Assembly: GCF_029224025.1 (NCBI RefSeq)
Contig: NZ_CP119392.1
Coordinates: forward strand, 3,433,001-3,497,000
Origin: Rhodanobacter sp. AS-Z3
Lineage (GTDB): Bacteria; Pseudomonadota; Gammaproteobacteria; Xanthomonadales; Rhodanobacteraceae
Reading direction: 5' to 3'
DNA length: 64,000 bases
Shown: in pieces, positions 19,157 through 27,117 of the stretch
Numbering within the stretch: position 1 is the first letter of the stretch
How the letters are laid out: each line of letters begins with the position of its first letter
Translations under genes and position numbers: made by a program
Notes under the pieces: generated by a model
Databases searched by the model: none
What the model was told of the DNA's origin: nothing
The model's input: the letters and a program-made list of their open reading frames with translations, nothing else

Positions 19157-20584
19157 TCAGGCGGCCAAACTGCTGTGCAGTCCGTACTTGCGCAGCTTTT
19201 CCACCAGCGTGGTGCGCTGCATGTGCAGCAATCGGGCAGCATGGGCTACCACGCCGCCACTGACGTCGAGCGCCTGGCGGATCATGCAAACCTCGATATC
19301 GGCCAGGTGATCCTTGAGATCCAGGCCATCCTCCGGCAGCAATCGCTCCGAACCATGGCTTGCATGCGCCGCGTTCTCACCAACCGTTTGCGTTTCGGCA
19401 TCCATCATCGCCAGCAGCGCCGCGCCATGCACTTCGCCCGCATCCAGCGGCCCCCGATATTTTTCCGGCAGGTCGCTGCTGCGCACCTCACCGTGCGGAA
19501 ACAGAATCGCCATGCGTTCAACGAGGTTGGACAGTTCACGCACATTGCCAGGCCAGGCATGCGCATGCAGCGCCTGCATCGCCCCGGCACTGAAACGCAC
19601 CAGGCTCAAGCCTCGACGAACAAGGCGCATGTTGAACTCGGCAATCAGCGTCGGCAGGTCTTCCAGTCGCTCGCGCAGCGACGGCAATTCCAGCGGGAAC
19701 ACGCTCAAGCGGTAATAAAGGTCCTCACGGAAGCGGTCCTTGGCAATGGACTGCTCCAGATTGCGGTGCGTGGCGGCAATGATGCGCACGTCGCAGCGCT
19801 GGGTCTTGTTGCCGCCGACGCGCTCATAGGCACGTTCCTGCAGCACGCGCAGCAACTTCACCTGCATCGGCAAGCTCATGTCGCCGATTTCGTCGAGGAA
19901 CAGCGTGCCACCCTCGGCCATCTCGAAACGCCCTTTGCGTGCGCTGATGGCACCGGTAAAGGCGCCCTTCTCATGGCCAAACAATTCGCTTTCCAGCAGT
20001 TCGGCCGGAATCGCTCCGCAATTGATCGCCACGAATGGCTGATGACGACGGGGCGATTGCTCGTGGATCGCACGTGCAACCATTTCCTTCCCGGTGCCGG
20101 ACTCACCCAGCACCAACACGCTGGAGTCAAACGGCGCCACCTGGCGAATCAAGGCGTTGACCCGCTGGATGGGCTTGGCATTACCCACAAAACGCTGACC
20201 ACCTGACTGGTCACCTAGTAGTCGGGCGTAAAGATTGCGCATGGCTTCGGTCAGCTTCTCGTAGCTCAGCGGGAAGCTCAGCGTAGCCAGACGATTGGCG
20301 AAGGGTGATTTTGAGGCTGTGAGTCGCTCGACCCAGGGAGATTCCTCAGCCAGCAGCATCGGCACGTGGCCGGCATACTCACCCAGCAGGGCAAGCTGGC
20401 GCTCGGCTTCGGAGACATCGGCCACGCCGCCGACGTAAACCGCCCGCCAAGCATGGGACGCATCGCTGGTAGCGGCACAACTGGAGCCATGTTGCGGGTG
20501 GTAGCCAAGAAAGTGCAGCGCCGCCATAACCACGTTGACTCGTTCTGCATCTGACTCAATGACTAGAAAATCGTATTTCTGCAT
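19157..20584 (-). CDS. fleQ: FleQ-type sigma-54-dependent master flagellar activator
   Basis: 475 residues from the ATG at 20582-20584; the frame is open to 20710, but the upstream part does not resemble the family. An N-terminal receiver-like domain ([12 protein letters not shown]...) lacks a convincing phospho-acceptor, as in FleQ. The AAA+ domain has Walker A GESGTGKE (160-167), the sigma-54 contact loop GAFTGA (207-212), and Walker B LFLDEIGD (228-235). A Fis-type HTH ends the protein ([30 protein letters not shown]). It should activate the sigma-54 promoters found in this window; FleQ proteins also bind c-di-GMP. No FleS/FleR pair is seen. Confidence 0.92.
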   Translation of the reverse strand: MQKYDFLVIESDAERVNVVMAALHFLGYHPQHGSSCAATSDASHAWRAVYVGGVADVSEAERQLALLGEYAGHVPMLLAEESPWVERLTASKSPFANRLATLSFPLSYEKLTEAMRNLYARLLGDQSGGQRFVGNAKPIQRVNALIRQVAPFDSSVLVLGESGTGKEMVARAIHEQSPRRHQPFVAINCGAIPAELLESELFGHEKGAFTGAISARKGRFEMAEGGTLFLDEIGDMSLPMQVKLLRVLQERAYERVGGNKTQRCDVRIIAATHRNLEQSIAKDRFREDLYYRLSVFPLELPSLRERLEDLPTLIAEFNMRLVRRGLSLVRFSAGAMQALHAHAWPGNVRELSNLVERMAILFPHGEVRSSDLPEKYRGPLDAGEVHGAALLAMMDAETQTVGENAAHASHGSERLLPEDGLDLKDHLADIEVCMIRQALDVSGGVVAHAARLLHMQRTTLVEKLRKYGLHSSLAA

Positions 20585-20950
20585 CGCACTTCTCCGCACT
20601 GCATCTATAGGTTCGGTCTTGCTTGCCGCACGACCGTTTTCCATCGGTGCCAACGATTCGTCGTTGGCGTAATGGACCATGAGCAACAATGGGGCCAACT
20701 TTGACGCCACTGCGACGGCGAAACGTCACGCGTCGAAACTTTCTCCCTGGAAAGGCTTCTCGATGCGTTCAAGTGGATTGATGTAAACATCTGAAACGAA
20801 AAGTTTTTTGCAGACTACGGCGTAGAATTCGCCGCCCCCCCGGGCAGGAAAGACCGTATGACAAGAGTTCACAAAACGGAGCCGATCCACGCGACAACTT
20901 TCCGTTATGCCAACTGCGTCACACGACATCTACAACATACGCCGGGGGAT
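20585..20950. other. Intergenic region upstream of fleQ
   Basis: 366 bp with no convincing gene. It holds a perfect 12-bp palindrome GATGTAAACATC (about 20781-20793) and a 7-base C run near 20835. The fleQ promoter should be here, but I cannot identify -35/-10 boxes with confidence. A 67-codon open frame (20726-20929, minus) has no ribosome site or family resemblance. Confidence 0.4.
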
Positions 20951-21508
20951 TCAAGCTGGCAACTGGCGCGCACCTGCCACTTTGCGTCGGTGATGGCGAA
21001 AAACTAGTCGCTCAATTGCGTCACCCAAGGCATCGTTTGGCATCAAAAAGCATACAAACGTTCGACCGTCGTCAACTTGACGTTCCGCCTTTGCCGGTAG
21101 CTCCAGCGGCAGGCTTGGGCAATTGTCGAAGCGCAGGCTCAGCAACAACGCCTCAGCGGAGGCGGGCACCATTTCGCTGGGAATGACCGCGCCACGCGCA
21201 TTGAAACGGATCAGGCGCTGCACCGGCAATTTGTCGGTCGGCGTCAGCAGACGATTCACCACATCCACCAGCGCCGTGAGCTTGGCATCCATACGGCGAA
21301 TTTCCTGCAGCAGAGGATTGTCGTCGTCGGCTGGTTCAACCCGTCGCTCTTCCAGGGCGGCAATCGCCGCCAGCGTATTGCCGTTGCGCTCAACCAGCGC
21401 CACCGCCTGCGCTTCCGGAACCGGCCAGACCAGCGGCGTCACCGCTACATGCAGCAACTCCTCGACACTGACCAGTTGTTCGAACTCATTCCAGTTGACC
21501 GTGCTCAT
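20951..21508 (-). CDS. PilZ-like flagellar protein, degenerate motifs
   Basis: 185 residues. The C-terminal half (from ~95) reads like a PilZ barrel: VQRLIRFNARGAVIPSE, LLLSLRFDNCPSLPLELPAKAER, and the YcgR-like ending FVCFLMPNDALGDAIERLVFRHHRR. The canonical c-di-GMP signature (RxxxR plus D/NxSxxG) is not intact: the second part appears as FNARGAV, so ligand binding is uncertain. The N-terminal part is a predicted helical segment with a Glu/Asp-rich stretch. PilZ genes near fleQ and fliS are typical of Xanthomonadales flagellar clusters. Confidence 0.6.
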   Translation of the reverse strand: MSTVNWNEFEQLVSVEELLHVAVTPLVWPVPEAQAVALVERNGNTLAAIAALEERRVEPADDDNPLLQEIRRMDAKLTALVDVVNRLLTPTDKLPVQRLIRFNARGAVIPSEMVPASAEALLLSLRFDNCPSLPLELPAKAERQVDDGRTFVCFLMPNDALGDAIERLVFRHHRRKVAGARQLPA

Positions 21509-21761
21509 GGTGCCCCCAAAGCATCCGTTGTTCGGGCGCCCAGGCCGATGCGGGCGTCATGCTGCGGTGCTGATTCATTGAATCACACAATCTCTGGCAG
21601 CGCTCCACGGCGGCGCCGGCTGTGGCGCTGAGGACCACGGGCTTCACGCGGCTGGCGGACCACACACTGTAATGGCGCCGTCAATGCCCCGACGCTTTTC
21701 ACTCGCCGTCGTGTTGCTCAAACAGGCATCCGCCGCGGACTCGCACCCTTCGCAATATTGG

Positions 21762-21799
21762 CGTCACTGGATTCCCGCTTTCGCGGGAATGATGGTGAC
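21762..21799. repeat. REP-like intergenic hairpin repeat
   Basis: A palindromic unit with outer arms GTCAC/GTGAC and an inner stem ATTCCCGC-TTTC-GCGGGAAT. This 'ATTCCCGCGAAAGCGGGAAT' type is a common dispersed intergenic repeat in proteobacteria. It lies in the 420-bp gap (21509-21928) between the PilZ-like and FliT-like genes, where I see nothing else. Confidence 0.8.
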
Positions 21800-21928
21800 T
21801 GGAAGGAATACCGGCTGCTGGCAGGCATCGCATAGCGGGCGCACGCAATGCAGCACTTTCTGCCCACTCAATGCATCGGCGATGGGCAACCAGACGAAGT
21901 GAGGAGGGTCGCGTTGAAGTCGTACCAC

Positions 21929-22231
21929 TCAGGGCTGTTCGTATGCCGCTATGGCGCGCGCACGGCCGCGGTCGTCCTGCCACTGCGCGGCCACGGCGTC
22001 ACGAGCGGTGGCCAATAGCACTTGCAACTGGCGATCACTGGCCAACACTTCACCTATCTGGGCGCGACTGACGTCGTCAGCCGGGTGTTCACGGTGCAAC
22101 AACGGCTCACGCTGATCTTCCAGCCGCCGCAATTGTTCCCAGTCAGATTGCTTGGCAGCCTGCAACATCGCGTGCGTCATGACCAACGCCTGCGTCAACG
22201 GCGATTCGGAATCGCTGGCTGACGGCTTCAT
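21929..22231 (-). CDS. FliT-like flagellar chaperone
   Basis: 100 residues starting at the ATG 22229-22231, 2 bp after fliS. It is small, charged and probably all-helical, with MLQAAKQSDWEQLRRLEDQREPLLHRE resembling the FliT helix-1/2 region. FliT binds FliD as an export chaperone and can regulate flagellar transcription; the fliD-fliS-fliT order is the classical one. Sequence identity alone is weak; the call leans on position. Confidence 0.6.
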   Translation of the reverse strand: MKPSASDSESPLTQALVMTHAMLQAAKQSDWEQLRRLEDQREPLLHREHPADDVSRAQIGEVLASDRQLQVLLATARDAVAAQWQDDRGRARAIAAYEQP

Positions 22232-22233
22232 GC

Positions 22234-22641
22234 TCACGCCGTTGCCACGCCACCGGCGTGCGCGGGTGCAACCTGCACCCACGTGTCGCGAACCTGCTGC
22301 ATCAGGGCGCTGACCTCATCGATGATGTTGGCATCGTCATGCATATTGGCTTGCAACAGACGCCGGCTCATGTACTCGTAGAGCGAGTCCAGTCGATCCA
22401 CCAGCGCTGGCTCCACCTTGCGATCCAGTGAATCGCGCAGGCCACCGATGATGTCAATGCAACGACTGATGGTTTCACCCTTGGCCGCGATTTCCCCACG
22501 CATGATATGAGCGCGAGCCTTCACCAGACGCTCCAGCGCGCCGTCCATCAGCAGCGTGATCAGGCCATGCGGGCTGGCTGACTCCACACCGCCGTGCGAG
22601 CGAACTTGTTGATACGCGTTGGCGCCGTAACCGAATCCCAT
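22234..22641 (-). CDS. fliS: Flagellin export chaperone FliS
   Basis: 135 residues. Begins MGFGYGANAYQQVRSHGGVESASPHGLITLLMDGALERLVKARAHI, with the conserved AYQ..V..A.P..L...LYDG pattern of FliS. It forms a four-helix bundle that wraps the C-terminus of flagellin and stops it polymerising in the cytoplasm. It follows fliD by 16 bp. Confidence 0.95.
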   Translation of the reverse strand: MGFGYGANAYQQVRSHGGVESASPHGLITLLMDGALERLVKARAHIMRGEIAAKGETISRCIDIIGGLRDSLDRKVEPALVDRLDSLYEYMSRRLLQANMHDDANIIDEVSALMQQVRDTWVQVAPAHAGGVATA

Positions 22642-22657
22642 GATCGTCTCCGTAGAC

Positions 22658-24052
22658 TTACTTCTTGTTGCTGTTGTTCAGCGCATCAAACTGTTGTTGC
22701 AGATAGCTGCTGGTGCTGTTGAGCTTGCTCATCAACGTGTCCAGCGCGGTGAACTGCGCCTGGTAACGCGCCGTGAGATCGGCCATGCGGTTGTCCAGCG
22801 TGGCCTGCTGCGCGGTCAGATCCTTCAGTTGGGCGGCAATACTGGTGGTGCGATTGGCCAGCACGCCAGTGCTTCCCACCCAGTTATTCAACTGGCTGTT
22901 CAACTGTGCGGCGAAACCGTTGTCGCCGCCGAACACGTTACCAACCTGCTTGCCGCCGTCACTGAGCGCCGTACTCAACTTGCTGCTGTCCAGCTTCAGC
23001 GTGCCATCCACCTGCAATGAAATGCCGATGGAAGAGAGTGTGGTGCCGTTGGCCGTGCCGCCAACAATGCGCGACAGCGTGCTGTTGATGCTGTTCAGCG
23101 TGGCATCGCCAATCATCGCGCCGGCGGTGCCGCTGGTGGCGTCGTACTTGGTCAGGTTCTGGTAGATACCCACAAAACTGTTGTAGGTGCTGACCAGATT
23201 GGTCAAGGCCGAAGTTGCCTTGGAGCTGTCGTTGGTTACCGTAAGCGTGCTGGTGCCGGCGGCAACCAGGTTGAGCGTGAGCCCATCGATAGCCGTGCTG
23301 ACGCTGTTGCCGGCACTGGTGCCGGCCAATCCGTCGATCGTGTAGGCGGCATCGCTCGCTGCTGTGATCACGGACAGGGCGTTGCCACTGCTCGCGTTCA
23401 CGTCATAGTTCAACGCGGCCAGCCCGCCATCACCGCCGCTGCTGCTGACGCTGAAACCATTGGCGGCGCCGGTACGGGTGCCACTGAGTACGAGGTGCGC
23501 GCCATCAGTACCCGTGACAATGGTGGCGCTGATACCCGGATTGTCGCTGGCCTTGTTGATCGCATCGCGCACCTGAGCCAACGAATTGTTGGTGCTGTCG
23601 AGCTGCAGGCTCATCGACTGGGCGCCCACCGCAAAAGTCAACGTACCGGTACCGACCTTGGCGTTGTTGTCGACAAACGCGCCGGAAGAAGTCTTGAGCG
23701 AACTGGCGAGGTGATCAACCACCACTTCATAGCTGCCGCTGACCGGATTGCCACTGCTGCTGGCACTGAACACTTTGGGGTCGCTGGTACCTACCGAGCG
23801 GGCACTGAACGCGCTGCCGTCGGTGAGCGAAGCCATCGCTGATTGCAGCGCCGACAACGCAGCGCCAACCTGCCCCAAACCCGAAAGCTGGGTGTTGGCG
23901 TTATTCGACGCATTGGTGATCTGATTCTGCTGCGGCGCTTTCTTGGCTGCCACCAGCTTGTCCACCAGCGAGGCCACATCGATACCGGAGCCCACGCCCA
24001 TGGATGTCAGCAAACCCGAGGTGGGTGTGGTGGAACCGACGGTAATGGCCAT
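22658..24052 (-). CDS. fliD: Flagellar filament cap protein FliD (HAP2)
   Basis: 464 residues. N-terminal D0 coiled coil (GVGSGIDVASLVDKLVAAKKAP), a central Ser/Gly/Ala-rich variable region, and a C-terminal coiled coil (VLANRTTSIAAQLKDLTAQQATLDNRMADLTARYQAQFTALDTLMSKLNSTSSYLQQQF). FliD caps the growing filament and folds flagellin. A sigma-28 site lies 176 bp upstream (24228-24254). A weak sigma-54-like site (GC-N10-TC on the plus strand at 24123-24136) lies nearer. Confidence 0.95.
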   Translation of the reverse strand: MAITVGSTTPTSGLLTSMGVGSGIDVASLVDKLVAAKKAPQQNQITNASNNANTQLSGLGQVGAALSALQSAMASLTDGSAFSARSVGTSDPKVFSASSSGNPVSGSYEVVVDHLASSLKTSSGAFVDNNAKVGTGTLTFAVGAQSMSLQLDSTNNSLAQVRDAINKASDNPGISATIVTGTDGAHLVLSGTRTGAANGFSVSSSGGDGGLAALNYDVNASSGNALSVITAASDAAYTIDGLAGTSAGNSVSTAIDGLTLNLVAAGTSTLTVTNDSSKATSALTNLVSTYNSFVGIYQNLTKYDATSGTAGAMIGDATLNSINSTLSRIVGGTANGTTLSSIGISLQVDGTLKLDSSKLSTALSDGGKQVGNVFGGDNGFAAQLNSQLNNWVGSTGVLANRTTSIAAQLKDLTAQQATLDNRMADLTARYQAQFTALDTLMSKLNSTSSYLQQQFDALNNSNKK

Positions 24053-24227
24053 GAGCGTGTTCTCGTGTAGATGAAGAAGTGGCGGCGTTATTCTGCACTC
24101 ACTCCGGGATCAAACCATGATTGCAAAAGCCTTGTCACACGTTGTGTCAGCGTGCCGGGCCAGTCGTCCATCTGTACACGGTCCAATTGTGGGATGGCAA
24201 GAAACACTGAAACCGCGCCCATTTTAG

Positions 24228-24254
24228 GTATCGGCAGAATCGGCATGAACTTGA
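24228..24254 (-). promoter_or_regulatory. Sigma-28 (FliA) promoter, probably for fliD
   Basis: Minus strand: TCAAGTTC, 11 bases, GCCGATAC, against the consensus TAAAGTTT-N11-GCCGATAA (6/8 and 7/8). It would give a leader of about 165 nt before fliD. Confidence 0.7.
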
Positions 24255-24297
24255 TGGTGTGGATCGCGTGATTCCTGAACGTAAACTCCAGGTACGA

Positions 24298-24330
24298 CGA
24301 AGGGGCCGCGTGATCAACGCGGCCCCTTCG
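24298..24330 (-). terminator. Strong hairpin after fliC
   Basis: A 13-bp perfect stem (24298-24310 with 24318-24330) around a 7-base loop starts 12 bp downstream of the fliC stop. There is no T-run after it on the minus strand, so it may stabilise the abundant flagellin mRNA 3' end as well as, or rather than, terminate. Confidence 0.7.
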
Positions 24331-24341
24331 AGATCAAGCGA

Positions 24342-25787
24342 TTACTGCAACAGCTTCAGCACACTCTGCGTGCTGGCGTTGGCCTGCGCCAGCACCGAGA
24401 CACCAGCCTGTTGCAGGATGTTCGCGCTGGACATGTTCGCGGTTTCCTGGGCGAAGTCGGCATCCTGAATCTGGCTGCGCGACGAGCTCAAGTTCTGCGA
24501 AATGGTCTGCAGGTTGGCGATGGTCGACGTGAAGCGGTTCTGCACCGCACCCAAATCACTACGCATCGAGCTAATGGTGCCCAGCGCAGAATCGATGCGG
24601 CTGATGGTGTCGTTGGCACCGTTGACCGACTTCACATTGGCGGTGGCAAGATCACCACCGATTCCAATCTCCGTGGTCGCAAAGCCAAGGTTGCCGGCAC
24701 CCGAGCCACCCTTGGTACCGCCGACCGTGAGCGCTTCCTGCGAGGCCAGATGCAAGGTGCCTGTAGCCGGATCAGCAAAGGCCGATACGCCGCTGATGCC
24801 CTTGGCATTGATGGCAGTAGCCAATGAAGCAGCGTCCTTGAACGTGCCTTCGATACCCACGGCCGAACCCGAAGCGGTCTTCAGGGTAAGGTCGCCCGTG
24901 CCGAGGACAAGCGGAGTCGCATCGCCCACCGCTACTGCAGCCGTACCTGCCACGACCGCGCCCGCGCTGCCGTTGGTGATACCCGTCACTGCCATTGAAT
25001 CCGCACCAGCGGTGACCGCCGTGAGCTTCACACCCGTGGTGCTATCTGCGGACGCGGTGTAATGACCACCAGCAGCAGTAAGAGCGGTATTGATTGCCGA
25101 CACCAAACCGGTCTGATCAGCCTGAGCCGAAACACTGATGTTTTCGCCACCAATCGTGAAGGCTGTCGCTGCGGTCATGGAGGTGATGGTCACCACAGAC
25201 GTGCCCGCAGTTGCAGCTACAGGCGCAGACGCAGTAAAGACACCCGACGCAGCGCTGGTTGCCGAAGCAATCTTGCCAACGTCGCTGGCACCGGCGCCCT
25301 GGCTCAGATTGACCGAAATCGTCTCGCCGACATTGGCGCCGATCTGGAACGCGGCGCTACCAAAGCTACCGTCCAGCACGTGGCGGCCGTTGAAGGTGGT
25401 CTGCTGCGAAATACGGGTAATTTCCGACAGACGCTGCTGCACTTCGGCGTCCAGCGCGGCGCGGTCGGAATCGGAGTTGGTGGCATTCGCGGACTGGACG
25501 GCCAGCGTGCGGATGCGCTGCATGTTGTTGGTCACCTCGTTCAACGCCGACTCGGTGGTCTGCGCCAGCGAGATGCCGTCGTTGGCATTGCTGACTGCCT
25601 GGTTCAGGCCGTTGATCTGGGTGGTGAAGCGGGTGGAAATGGCGAGGCCGGCGGCATCGTCTTTCGCGCTGTTGATGCGCATGCCCGAGGACAGACGCTC
25701 GATCGCGGTGGCAAGCTTGGTCTGCGTGCTAGCCAGATTTTTCTGGGCATTCAGGGAGCTGATATTAGTGTTGACGCTCATGACCAT
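24342..25787 (-). CDS. fliC: Flagellin FliC
   Basis: 481 residues. The N-terminal D0/D1 (MVMSVNTNISSLNAQKNLASTQTKLATAIERLSSGMRINSAKDDAAGLAIS) and C-terminal D1/D0 (RIDSALGTISSMRSDLGAVQNRF... ILQQAGVSVLAQANASTQSVLKLLQ) are typical; the middle ~200 residues are variable, rich in Ala, Gly, Thr and Val, and surface-exposed. ATG at 25785-25787 has a GGAG ribosome site 8 bp upstream. The sigma-28 promoter is at 25879-25905. It is the only flagellin gene in the window. Confidence 0.97.
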   Translation of the reverse strand: MVMSVNTNISSLNAQKNLASTQTKLATAIERLSSGMRINSAKDDAAGLAISTRFTTQINGLNQAVSNANDGISLAQTTESALNEVTNNMQRIRTLAVQSANATNSDSDRAALDAEVQQRLSEITRISQQTTFNGRHVLDGSFGSAAFQIGANVGETISVNLSQGAGASDVGKIASATSAASGVFTASAPVAATAGTSVVTITSMTAATAFTIGGENISVSAQADQTGLVSAINTALTAAGGHYTASADSTTGVKLTAVTAGADSMAVTGITNGSAGAVVAGTAAVAVGDATPLVLGTGDLTLKTASGSAVGIEGTFKDAASLATAINAKGISGVSAFADPATGTLHLASQEALTVGGTKGGSGAGNLGFATTEIGIGGDLATANVKSVNGANDTISRIDSALGTISSMRSDLGAVQNRFTSTIANLQTISQNLSSSRSQIQDADFAQETANMSSANILQQAGVSVLAQANASTQSVLKLLQ

Positions 25788-25878
25788 GGGAATATCTCCA
25801 GAGTGGGTCTTTGATGCCGGTGGCCGGCGGTGATTGCCAGCGGGGATTCATGTGGGGAACACCGCCGCCTCAAATACG

Positions 25879-25905
25879 TTTTCGACCCGACTTCTGAAAA
25901 CTTGA
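25879..25905 (-). promoter_or_regulatory. Sigma-28 (FliA) promoter of fliC
   Basis: Minus strand: TCAAGTTT, 11 bases, GTCGAAAA. The -35 matches 7/8 and the -10 matches 6/8 of the FliA consensus, and the fliC ATG lies ~90 bp downstream. Confidence 0.85.
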
Positions 25906-25911
25906 GAGATG

Positions 25912-27114
25912 TCAACGCAAATAATCAAATAATTTTGAACCCTGAATTTTTGTGAAGGTTTGCTGCGATGCCTGCAAGGCCGTGGTCTGCGCACCGAGCT
26001 GGCTGATCGCGTCGTAATAATTCACGTCCTGCACATCGGAAAGCGATGTTTTGTACTGCAGGGTCAGGTCGTCGTTGAGACTGCTCTGCTGATCGAGCGT
26101 ATTCATGCGCGCACCGACCAGGCCGCGCGTACGCGTAAGCGTATTGATCGCCTGATCGAGGTTGGCGAACTGCGTGTTCAGCGCATTCTGCATGGGTGCC
26201 TTGCCACCATTGGGCGTGTTCAGCGCCTTGATGATGTTGTCCATCGTGGTGAACACGTCCTGCTTGGTGGACGCACCCAACGCAAACGTATCGCCTGCCG
26301 CAGGTGCACCACTGAAGGCGACCTGGGCACCACGAAAGGTGATGCTGCCATCGTTGGCTGGATCGTAGCTGCCGCTGTCGAGCACGGCGCCACCACCATC
26401 ATGAATTTCGTACGCATTCGGCGCAGTGAAGACGATGCTGTAGCTGCCGCCATCCCACGCCGATGGATTGGCTGCAGGATTGGTGACATTGCTGGAACCC
26501 GCCACGGCGGTGCCGGTATTGGTGGCTGCCGCGCTAACCGCGAAGGTGCCGTTGCCGGTGGAAATGTTCATGAAGATGTCGCTGCCGGCATCACCGGTAG
26601 CCACCTGCAGACCCGGACCGGCTGCGACCATGCGCTGACCGTTATCACCGAGATAGTTCACGCTACCCTGCGAAACAAACGGCTGGGTGCCGGTGCGGTT
26701 GCCGGCAAAAATGTACTCGCCCTGGCCATCGGTGCTGTTCGCCTGGCCCAGCAACTGCTGCCGCAACTGCGACATTTCGGCGGCGATATCACCGCGGCTT
26801 TCATCGGTCTGGCTGCCGTTGGCAGCCTGCAACAGCAGCACGCGCACACGCCCCAGCACGTTGTTGGTGTTGCCCAACGTCTGGTCTTCCAGACCCAGCC
26901 GCGCATTCGCCGAAGAGATGTTGCGTTTGTATTGCGCGGCGTCGGAAATCAGGTGTGTCATGTCCAGCGCACGTGCCGAACCAATCGGATCATCGGACGG
27001 CTGATTGATCCGCTTGCCGGTGCTGATTTGTGTGCTGAGCCGGGACAGATCACTCTGGCGATTCATCATGTCGCCGATGGACTGTTGCTGCATCCAGTTG
27101 GTAGAAACGCGCAT
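25912..27114 (-). CDS. flgL: Hook-filament junction protein FlgL (HAP3)
   Basis: 400 residues, flagellin-like at both ends: MRVSTNWMQQQSIGDMMNRQSDLSRLSTQISTGKRINQPSDDPIGSARAL, and C-terminal ARMNTLDQQSSLNDDLTLQYKTSLSDVQDVNYYDAISQLGAQTTALQASQQTFTKIQGSKLFDYLR. It caps the junction between FlgK and the filament. It starts 3 bp after the flgK stop, so it shares the flgK promoter. Confidence 0.95.
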   Translation of the reverse strand: MRVSTNWMQQQSIGDMMNRQSDLSRLSTQISTGKRINQPSDDPIGSARALDMTHLISDAAQYKRNISSANARLGLEDQTLGNTNNVLGRVRVLLLQAANGSQTDESRGDIAAEMSQLRQQLLGQANSTDGQGEYIFAGNRTGTQPFVSQGSVNYLGDNGQRMVAAGPGLQVATGDAGSDIFMNISTGNGTFAVSAAATNTGTAVAGSSNVTNPAANPSAWDGGSYSIVFTAPNAYEIHDGGGAVLDSGSYDPANDGSITFRGAQVAFSGAPAAGDTFALGASTKQDVFTTMDNIIKALNTPNGGKAPMQNALNTQFANLDQAINTLTRTRGLVGARMNTLDQQSSLNDDLTLQYKTSLSDVQDVNYYDAISQLGAQTTALQASQQTFTKIQGSKLFDYLR

Positions 27115-27117
27115 GAC

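Noticed and set aside
20726..20929. 67-codon gene upstream of fleQ
   Set aside because: No ribosome site, low coding character, overlaps the expected fleQ control region.
21672..21983. Small genes on both strands between the PilZ-like and FliT-like genes
   Set aside because: Both reading frames run through the REP-like hairpin (giving the typical IPAFAGM and SRESGNP translations) and have no other support.
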